A stretch of 64,000 bases of DNA. It comes from Ptiloglossa arizonensis. Lineage: Eukaryota; Arthropoda; Insecta; Hymenoptera; Colletidae. Of this stretch, positions 54,517 through 62,835 are shown piece by piece. The stretch is from contig NC_135055.1 of NCBI RefSeq assembly GCF_051014685.1, forward strand, positions 22,341,501-22,405,500. Direction: 5' to 3'. How positions within the stretch are numbered: the first letter of the stretch is position 1; each line of letters opens with the position of its first letter. The position numbers and the translations under genes are program-made. The notes under the pieces were generated by a model that worked only from the letters and a program-made list of their open reading frames with translations, was not told where the DNA came from and ran no database searches.

Positions 54517-57470
54517 ACCCTTGCCGATCTCCCGATATCCCGGCGTGCGAGACAGGGCATGCTAGGATGCCTTGCCACGGCGACGAAAAGGGCTCTCCCT
54601 TTTCCTCGTCGCTCGTTCTTCCTCCATCGCACCCTTATAGAAGCCACGAATATAACGCGCGCGATAAGTCTGTCAACGGCGTGTAAATCGCCCCGAAGCA
54701 GAGAGACGAAAACACCCGGAGATTCCGCAAAAAGAGGGGTACGCGGTAAGAAAAGAAACGAAGGAGAGAGAGAAAATGGACCGCTAGAGGCGTGTTCAGG
54801 ATGCTGCTGCCAATTGTGTACGGAGACGTTCCAAAAACCGAAATTCTCCTCCCCTTTGCCGCAAACCGTGGTCCGGTGACCGTCCTCGAACCACCCCCGG
54901 ATCGTCCTTTCGGTCTCGGCGATAATCCCCTATCTCGCGAGGACTCCGGAACGGGTCCCCATTGTTGTACCCGGGACGACCCACGCCACCCTCGGCAGCT
55001 CCGAGGGCGTTTGTATCTCGACGTCGAGACGACGAGCCTTTCGGTATCTACGAGCAACAGCGAGAGCGAGCAGTGAGGAGAGAGGAGAGCCAGCCCCGTT
55101 CCGCGCCGAGCGGAGCGGAAAACGACGCCATTAACCGCGCCGCATCGTCTGGAGCCTTTCACCGGGTTTTCTTCCCGGCACGGGGGCCCCTCTGTTTCGC
55201 GGACGCCTTTGTATCGAGAGGTCGTGCTCTCCTATCCCCGGAGGGACGGACTCCCCCTGGCATAATAAATGTCCGCCTATCCGCGCGCTGGCCCATCTCT
55301 TATTGCGCCGCTCGAGAAACGGGGAGAAAAAGCGCACAGGGAGGAATGTCAATAAGGGAACTCGGGGAGAGAACTAGAGACAAACGGGAACGTCGAAGTT
55401 ACCGTGAAAAATAGAGGAGTGGGGGGGAGAGCCCGACGGCGGAGTAATCGCGAACGAGGCGCCGAAAGATCCTCTCGAAACGACCGAAACTACTACAACC
55501 GTGTCGGAAGAAAGTCGAGAACGCGTTGTTAGGCTCGAAAGAGAGAGAACGACGACGTCGATAATCAAAGAGCACCGCCACCATCCTGCACCGATCGTCC
55601 GAAAAGAGGATTTTCCGAGGCCGGGTGACCTACCTACCTGCTGCTCTCTTTCCGTGCCTTCGGAAAAGGGGTTTGGCTCTCCAGCTCGAGTTCCCTTCCG
55701 ACGTGGAAAGCAGCAGCGGGGTTCGTTAACCGCGCTTTCGTTGGATCCGCGTCGAGTCTATAGACGCGCGGTAAGCTCCCGAGAAAATTGCCACGGTACA
55801 CTCCTCCTTCTCCCTTTCGTGTTGTACCGATCGGACGACCGGGTTGGGAATACCTCGAAAGTGCATCCGAAATTCCAACCTTCGAACCCAGAAAGTCCTC
55901 CGAACCGATCGTCTCGATCGCGCGCGTGTAGACCGACGCGAACGTGTTCGAAGCGGGAAGAAGCGAGTAAGTCAAGTCTCTCCCCGGTGATTCGCGATAG
56001 ATAAACCGACTCGACGGAAGCCTCGAGTGTTCCTAAAAGCTCTTCCAGCTAGCGAGGCCCCGCGCGCGGAAAATCGGGAAAGTACGAGCCAGAACGAGTG
56101 TAAAGTTTCCGAGTCGGTTCCGGAACGATGCGCCTCGTCGCGGAGCGTTGATCGCGCCACGGGGCGGAGGAGGGAGAGGAGGAGGGGGTCGAAACGAATC
56201 GGTCCATTAAGCGTCATCCGTCAAGCAGAAGAGAACGAGCGTCCTCGAGCGGAAGAAAAACCCCGATGGAAAAAGTTTCAGCCACCGGGGGGGCCAGGTA
56301 CGTAAAGATTTCATTTTCAGTGGGGACAAAAGGGGTGGCGACAGGTGCGCCCGCGATGAAATATTCCAGAGGGGCGGCGTCGCTCCGAGGCGGCAAGATC
56401 GCGCGAAACGACGAAACCTAGAGCGCCGCGGCGCTTCGTATTCCCTCGCTGTTTACTCGGCCGGACCTCTTCGCTGTTGCGTGGAGCGTCTCTCGAGCCG
56501 ATCGCGAAAGATCTCGAGGGTACACCGAGACGACGCATCGAAAGTCCCCGCCCGGACCTTGGAAATTCCCCGTAATCCCGATCGCGTCGATTCTTCGCAT
56601 CCCCTCGCGGTAATACGGTCTAAGCGTACCCTCGGTGGATTTTACGCGCCCGAGCTCGTGACTCGAAATAGAATTTCCGTTTTATTCGGCCGTAATCTCG
56701 GGCGGAAAATTCCGCGCGATCCGCGAGTCCCTGACGGTACACGCGCGTTATCGACGCGCTCGGATCGATCTTCGCTCCGCGTCGTCGATCACGGACCACC
56801 GAACGGCTTCGCGTTTTATCGCGCGTAACGCGTCCGATCGAAGACTTTGCGTCGTAAAAAGGCGACCCTTTTGTTTTCTCGTCGCGTAACCTTTCGAATT
56901 TTCCCGATCGTTCGACGAGAACCCGTAACGATTCCGCGATCATCGCCGCCAGCCGACGTAGCTACAAATCGGTGCACTTTTCGCGAAAAATGTTCGGTTC
57001 GCGCGACGAGAACGTTGGGGAGAACGAGGCACTGGAATTTCTCTCGCCTCGCGAGAAGAACGTTTCGTTCGCGAGAGTGCGACGATAACGCGGTTACGAA
57101 ACCGATCGCGAACCCGAGCGAGAAATTTTATCGATACCCGAGCCGTTACCTCGGAACCGAAGCGAACCGGAGCGTCGTAGTTAGTTTTTACGGACACGGC
57201 TCGGCTCTGGTAAACTCCGGTTGCCGAAACGGCGTTAGGTCGTTCGTGCAAGAAACTCGGCCGCGAGTGCATCCAGTCTCGCGGATTGTCCTCCGGTGGC
57301 GTTCTTCCGTGCGATTAACGCGAAATCTCGTCGCGACGTCCATAGAGCGCGAACCATGGAAACACCGAGGGACCGTTTCCGCGCGCGTTAAGCGTCGTCG
57401 TTGCCGCGTTCAAAGCTCGGCGAACCGTGGTCCGCGTTGGCGCGTTATTAACGTCGACGATTAACGAGAC

Positions 57471-57490
57471 GCCGGCCGGCCGGCCGGCCG
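57471..57490. repeat. GGCC tetramer run
   Basis: Five GGCC units, fully self-complementary. Confidence 0.9.
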
Positions 57491-57638
57491 CGTCCGAAGC
57501 TTTGTTCGTTTCGACGTTAATCGAGTACACGGCGGCGAATCGCGGCGCAACGCGCGTACCAAAATACGGTGCACGCTCACGGTCCTCGAGGCCGAGGGAA
57601 CGACCACTACCGGACCGGAAGTCGCTCGGTACGGCGCA

Positions 57639-57772
57639 CGTCCGGCCGAAATATTCCGGCTAAACTAACATCCGCGGCTCCGGACCGCCTTCGAAGTTCA
57701 CGCTTCGAATCTCGAGCGGACCGCGCCCAACCGGCTGGAAATTAACGCGAGCGGGAACACGCGTCGCGAGAG
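57639..57772 (+). repeat. Diverged direct duplication, copy 1
   Basis: It starts CGTCCGGCCGAAATATTC and includes CTCGAGCGGACCGCG, ending CGCGAGAG. The match with copy 2 runs through about 130 bp with small indels. Confidence 0.7.
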
Positions 57773-58578
57773 ATCGCGCGGAATCGCGCGAATATTACCG
57801 GATCGGAAATTAAAAATCGACAGACGCGAGCGTGCTCGAAAATTGGATTCCCTAGGTACCGATTTCCCCGCGAACGACTTCGTTCGCGAGAATTGTTTCC
57901 GGAACGAGCTCTTTTGTAAATATTTCGCGAATCGACTACGGAGAATTTCACGAAGATTTCGATACGTTCGAGGTAGAGCTGCCGCGGTCCGGGTAACGAG
58001 TGAAATTAATTTTTTTCCGAACAGCCCGCGCGTTCGATTTCCCGCGTTTCTACACGGTTTTTAAAAACTCTCGGCCGCGCGTAATGTCCATTTAAAATTA
58101 CTTTTCCAATCGAGCCACCGTAAATGGAAACGGAAGGAGCCGACGCGTTCGAATTTTTCCGCCCACGGAGAAAATTGCACGCGATCGCGTATAAAAGTAA
58201 AAACCGATACGAAATGTGTTTCGAAACCGGTGGCGGACAAACGGACGGAGAGTAATTTTACGCGGACGGGGAAAAAAAAAAGAAAAGCCCGGGTTCGATT
58301 TTTCCGCGCGCGCAAAAAATTTCCCAGTTCCGTGGAAAGTCGCGCAACGTGTTCGTGTACGTGTTTCCGCTCGCGTAGAATCGTTTCGGCGAAAGGGTTG
58401 AGCATTTCTCGTAAAGTTTCCAGCGCGAACGACCGGTACGTTCTCGATTCCTCGAGAGAGAGGCGGATAAAGAGTTGCCGTTCGCTCGAAAAATTCGACC
58501 ATTTTTAATGTCGTTCCGCTTTTTTCGCGCGACTCCCAAGATCCAACGCGTCGATTCTCCGAACGCGTTTCGAAACAT

Positions 58579-58706
58579 CGTCCGGTCGAAATATTCGAGC
58601 CGAAGCAACAACGTCCGGGCCGCCTTGGAAGCTTTCGGTCGGCACTCGAGCGGACCGCGTGCACCCGGCCGAAAATTAATACCGAGAGGAAGATGCACCG
58701 CGAGAG
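58579..58706 (+). repeat. Diverged direct duplication, copy 2
   Basis: It starts CGTCCGGTCGAAATATTC and includes CTCGAGCGGACCGCG, ending CGCGAGAG. It lies 940 bp from copy 1 in the same orientation. Confidence 0.7.
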
Positions 58707-60050
58707 CCCCGGCCACTCGGGATTTATGTATCAGGCCGGCCCCGTGAATCCCCGCGTATTTCCCCAACGTTACAATTTAAAGGATCGACGGCGGATTGAA
58801 TTGCGGGAATACGGGCGTTCTCCGCTCGGTGAAATTCCGCGATGGACGGTCCGGGGACTATCGACTACGAAAAAGGGGACTTTCAACGCGCCTGCCGTCG
58901 ATGAAATTAATTCGGTCCGCAGTTTCCGGGCGTATTTTCGGCTGTATTCCATCCGCAAGGCTTTCCCATTTTCCCAGCTACGACGTGGACGGAGATCGCG
59001 TCTCGAGTCGTTCGATGTCGCTACAAGGTCCTCGAATATCACGGAGGTTCTCGGAGCGTTCGAGACTTTCGAAGTGTTTCGAATTTTCAAAATATTCGTG
59101 ACTTCGGAGCCTGCGTCGGCCCCTCGAGAAGCGATCTCGAAGCCACTCGGAACTTCGGGATCTCGAGTCGCTGGAAAATTCGCGAGCGAGAGCGTCGAAG
59201 ACGACGCAGCGACGATCGCGTGACAATCGAAACGTTAATCAACCGAGGTGGCTGCGCGTGAAATCGCATCGAATCCGCGTTATCGTCGGACAATGTACAA
59301 AGCGAGCTTGTTTACCCGGTTTCGAACGCTCGTAGACGCGACGCTCGCCGGAGAATCGTCCGAACTCGAGAAATCGTCGTAAAGCGATAAACGTCACGAC
59401 CCGTGCACTCGAGAGCTCGGTAAATGGGTAGCTCAGGATTTAATGAAAGCAAAGTGGCTGAATAAAGATGGACGGGGCGAAAGTGGCTTCAAAAGCGAGA
59501 TTGCGCGAAACAAGATTCAATTTTGTACTCGATGAAACGCAAGCGGAATAATTTACTTCGCGGCTCGGGAAACGACTGGAACAGTTGACGCGCGTATTTA
59601 CCAAAAAACGACCGATGCAGTTCTATCGAGGCGTAACGCGGAATCTGTTATTTTTCCAGCGACGGTGCACGGCCGTGCAGCAACGACGATGCACCAGAGA
59701 TTAAACGGAGAAGATCGTCGCAACTTCGTCGTTCGTTCTTCGCCCCAGCTGCTACGGTTACCGCGAATACAACAAATATTACTACACCTTTTTCGTGTAA
59801 AATACACGCTTCGATGAAAATAAAGTTGCATAAATTTTAACGAAATCGATCTCGTTCTCTTACCCCGCATTTCCCCTTCCCTGGAACCCTACGAACCGTC
59901 GCGGGTTCTTGGAAATGACGCCAATTCCAAGAAATCGCGCGAGTCAAAATTTTGCCAGACTTTCGAACAACATTTCGTTGATTTTTAGACTTTGGTATCA
60001 GCAGAACACGATGTCCGAGGAGGTATTCTTATTCCGCGGATTCCAAGAAA

Positions 60051-60058
60051 TGACGTCA
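60051..60058. promoter_or_regulatory. TGACGTCA (full CRE/ATF palindrome), one of twelve
   Basis: Perfect copies start at 60051, 60837, 60876, 60915, 61061, 61258, 61404, 61550, 61696, 61842, 61880 and 62678. A degenerate TGACGCCA is at 59916. Most sit in a larger palindrome whose half is TTCTTGGAAATGAC. TGACGTCA is the known binding site of CREB/ATF bZIP factors; binding here is not shown. Confidence 0.6.
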
Positions 60059-60321
60059 TTTCCAAGAATTTCCGCGTATTGATATTTTGCGGGTATCGGG
60101 AGAACATAATACGCGAGGAGCAAACCGTTCGCCTTTGCAAATTTCTCAATATCTTGATGTTTATTTATCATAATTATTAACAACCATCGTAGGACCACAG
60201 TTTAAACAATTATTAACAATGTCCTAGTATGAATAATAGCATAAAAGCCATCAATTTCTTGAAATATCCGCTTAAATCGTACAAATACAATCGAAGTAAC
60301 GGTAAGTCACCTTCTCGAGGG

Positions 60322-60329
60322 TATAAATA
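60322..60329 (+). promoter_or_regulatory. TATA box in left arm, pointing inward
   Basis: TATAAATA follows an AT-rich segment and precedes the GC-rich cassette; an AATAAA signal lies 398 bp downstream. The arrangement resembles a compact transcription unit. It is an inference that it is used. Confidence 0.4.
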
Positions 60330-60357
60330 GAACCACGGGCTGCCGAAAATTTCATTC

Positions 60358-60665
60358 GCCCCGGAGCCTCCGCGGCGGACGGAGCTCCTCCTCTGGGGGA
60401 CCTGGACCCTCAGGGCCAGGGTGGCCCGCCGCGGGGAAGGGCGGAAATGCCACGGACCCGCCGCGGACTCGGGGAGGAACCACGGGGGAAGGAGCTCCCT
60501 CTTCGGTGGACCTGGACCCTCTGGGTCAGTGTGGCCCCACGCGGAGTATCCGGGACGGACGGAGGTCCTCCGGGGCACCTGGACCGTTCGACCCAGGATG
60601 GCCCGAGGCGGAGAGGAGCGGTCTCGCGGGGAACTCGCGGAGGAACCGCGGCGGATCTGCGCCGA
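60358..60665 (+). repeat. GC-rich cassette with three imperfect tandem units (left arm)
   Basis: Three units share a core like GGAGCTCC, then ACCTGGACC, then GTGGCCC or ATGGCCC, about 80 to 130 bp each. The mirror cassette in the right arm is about 62045-62375. Open frames through this cassette exist on both strands, but the 29-bp indel between arms breaks them, so I do not call a gene. Confidence 0.6.
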
Positions 60666-60719
60666 CCAGCGCGAACGAAGTCTGTGGGAATGTAGATCGA
60701 TGTAACTCCAATACATTTC

Positions 60720-60725
60720 AATAAA
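60720..60725 (+). terminator. AATAAA in left arm
   Basis: A canonical poly(A) hexamer lies 398 bp after the left TATA box. The mirror copy lies at 61982-61987 on the minus strand. Confidence 0.35.
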
Positions 60726-61195
60726 TTCATTAAGTAACAAATAATTAGCGTTTTTTTATTTTCCCACTTTGTTTCCACTCCCTTTACTCCAAGAATTTTT
60801 AACTTTTACTAAAATTTCTCCGAAAATTCTCAGAAATGACGTCATTTTCGCGAAATTCCGAAAATTCTCAGAAAATGACGTCATTTCCAAGAAATTCCGA
60901 AAATTCTCAGAAAATGACGTCATTTCCAAGAAGTGGCACGATAGGAATACCTCCTCGCACGTCATGTTCTCCTGATACCAAAGTCTCGAAAACGGTGAAA
61001 AATTCTAGTTAAACTACAGAAATTCGTTTAAAATTCGCGCCACGGGGAAATTCCTGGAAATGACGTCATTTCCAAGAAGTGGCACGATAGGAATACCTCC
61101 TCGCACATCATGTTCTCCTGATACCAAGTTTGAAGTTCGAACAAACATTTTAGAAAATTTCTGAACTTTGGCTAAAATTTTTCGCCTATTTTCGG

Positions 61196-61800
61196 ACTTT
61201 GGTATCAGGAGAACATGATATGCGAGGAGGTGGCACGATTCCATCGGTTCTTGGAAATGACGTCATTTCCAAGAATTTCCGCTAGGCGAGAATTTTAAAC
61301 GAATTTCTGGACTTTCGCTGAAACTTTTCGCCGATTTTCGAACTTTGGTATCAGAGGAACATGAAGTACGAGGAGGTGGCACGATTCCATCGATTCTTGG
61401 AAATGACGTCATTTCCAAGAATTTCCGCTAGGCGAGAATTTTAAACGAATTTCTGGACTTTCGCTGAAACTCTTCGCCGATTTTCGAACCTTGGTATCAG
61501 GAGAACATGATGTGCGAGGAGGTATTCCTATCGTGCCACTTCTTGGAAATGACGTCATTTCCAAGAATTTCCGCTAGGCGAAAATTTTAAACGAATTTCT
61601 GGACTTTCGCTGAAACTCTTCGCTGATTTTCGAACCTTGGTATCAGGAGAACATGATGTGCGAGGAGGTATTCCTATCGTGCCACTTCTTGGAAATGACG
61701 TCATTTCCAAGAATTTCCCCGTGGCGCGAATTTTAAACGAATTTCTGTACTTTAACTAGAATTTTTCACTATTTTCGAGACTTTGGTATCCGGAGAACAT
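61196..61800 (+). repeat. Tandem 146-bp modules at the core of the foldback element
   Basis: Successive modules each begin near TTTGGTATCAGGAGAACATG and carry a palindrome with TGACGTCA at 61258, 61404, 61550, 61696 and 61842. Spacing is 146 bp every time. Two further modules (palindromes at 60915 and 61061, also 146 bp apart) are in the opposite orientation, and the switch occurs in a ~70-bp spacer at 61118-61190. Module bodies differ by a few bases, including GTGGCACGATTCC against GTATTCCTATCGTGCC before the palindrome. Confidence 0.85.
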
Positions 61801-62746
61801 GATGTGCGAGGAGGTATTCCTCTCGTGCCACTTCTTGGAAATGACGTCATTTCTGAGAATTTTCGGAATTTCTTGGAAATGACGTCATTTCTGAGTTATA
61901 GAAGTTAGAAATTCTTGGAGTAAAGGGAGTGGAAACAAAGTGGGAAAATAAAAAAACGCTAATTATTTGTTACTTAATGAATTTATTGAAATGTATTGGA
62001 GTTACATCGATCTACACTCCCACAGACTTCGTTCGCGCTGGTCGGCGCAGATCCGCCTCGGTTCCTCCGCGAGTACACCGCGAGACCGCTCCTCTCCGCC
62101 TCGGACCATCCTGGACCGAACGGTCGAGGTGCCCCGGAGGAGCTCCGCCCGTCCCGGGTACTCCGCGGGTACGCGGCGGTTTGTCCCTTCTCCGCGTGGG
62201 GCCACCCTGATTCAGAGGGTCCAGGTCCACCGAAGAGGGAGCTCCTTCCCCCGTGGTTCCTCCCCGAGCCCGCCGCGGGTCCGTGGCGTTTCCGCCCTTC
62301 TCCGCGTCGGGCCACCCTGGCCCTGAGGGTCGAGGTCCCCCAGAGGAGGAGCTCCGTCCGCCGCGGAGGCTCCGGGGCGAATGAAATTTTCGGCAGCCCG
62401 TGGTTCTATTTATACCCTCGGGAAGGTGACTTACCGTTACTTCGATTGTATTTGTACGATTTACGCGGATGTTTCAAGAAATTGATGGCTTTCAAGCTAT
62501 TATTGATACTAGGACATTGTTAATAATTGTTTAAACTGTGATCCTACGATGGTTGTTAATAATTATGATAAATAAACATCAAGATATTGAGAAATTTGCA
62601 AAGGCGAACGGTTTGCTCCTCGCGTATCGTGTTCTACTGATACCCGCAAAATATCAATTCGCGGAAATTCTTGAAAATGACGTCATTTCTTGGAATCCGC
62701 GGAATAAGAATACCTCCTCGCACATTATGTTCTCCTGATACCAAAT
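61640..62746 (-). repeat. Right arm of the foldback element
   Basis: This is the reverse complement of the left arm, with few base differences outside three indels. It carries TATAAATA on the minus strand (62407-62414), AATAAA on the minus strand (61982-61987), two CRE palindromes 38 bp apart (61842, 61880) in place of three, and the outer CRE at 62678. The 29-bp insertion lies in the GC-rich cassette (about 62162-62190) and shifts any reading frame through it. Beyond 62746, the ~80 bp that follow repeat the central spacer at 61118-61213 almost exactly. Confidence 0.75.
62407..62414 (-). promoter_or_regulatory. TATA box in right arm, pointing inward
   Basis: This is the mirror copy of the left-arm TATAAATA, on the minus strand. 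Its downstream AATAAA is at 61982-61987. Both boxes would drive transcription toward the centre. Confidence 0.4.
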
Positions 62747-62835
62747 TCTAAAGTTCGAACAAACATTTTAGGAAATTTCTGAACTTTGGCTAAAATTTTT
62801 CGCCGATTTTCGAACTTTGGTATAAGGAAGCATGG

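Larger units (their letters stand above)
52341..59904. other. Intergenic region, no gene recognised
   Basis: I found no coding exon with a recognisable domain in these 7.5 kb. The open frames are short and Arg-rich. A TATA-like site with purine-rich sequence and a GTACGT donor between 54505 and 56305 could be a promoter and untranslated exon of a gene beyond the window, but this is weak. A ~130-bp sequence occurs twice (57639 and 58579). A GGCC tetramer run sits at 57471-57490. Confidence 0.6.
59987..61117 (+). repeat. Left arm of the foldback element
   Basis: From outside in, the arm has a TTTGGTATCAG block with a CRE palindrome (60051), an AT-rich segment (60140-60320), TATAAATA (60322), a GC-rich repeated cassette (60358-60665), AATAAA (60720), three CRE palindromes spaced exactly 39 bp (60837, 60876, 60915), and two 146-bp modules in inverted orientation. 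It has one extra 39-bp unit and about 17 extra bases compared with the right arm, and lacks a 29-bp insertion that the right arm carries. Confidence 0.75.
59905..62835. mobile_element. Foldback (long inverted repeat) element with CRE-palindrome modules, non-autonomous
   Basis: Two arms are inverted copies of each other around a centre near 61368. Paired landmarks give constant coordinate sums: TATAAATA (60322 with 62414) and TGACGTCA (60051 with 62685) both sum to 122736; AATAAA and the GTTTCCACTC block sum to 122707 after one 29-bp indel. The inner part is a tandem array of 146-bp modules, inverted on the left and direct on the right. No transposase, reverse transcriptase or helicase frame is present. 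This design resembles foldback elements such as Drosophila FB and Galileo (P superfamily) or a large MITE, by analogy only. Ends are approximate: the left starts near a degenerate palindrome at 59908, the right fades after 62833. I could not see a clear target-site duplication. Confidence 0.75.

Noticed and set aside
60213..60740. 175-codon minus-strand frame in the left arm, with a similar one in the right arm (61996-62523)
   Set aside because: The shared residues reflect arm identity at DNA level. The 29-bp indel puts the start and the rest of the protein in different frames in the right arm, so there is no sign of selection on a protein.
61196..61860. Reading the 146-bp array as a CRISPR array
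   Set aside because: The repeats are contiguous with no unique spacers, and the genome is eukaryotic.
59905..62835. The inverted repeat as a simple assembly artefact
   Set aside because: The arms differ by a 29-bp indel, a 17-bp indel, a 39-bp unit and scattered bases, so one arm is not a copy made by the assembler. A read-level check would still settle it.
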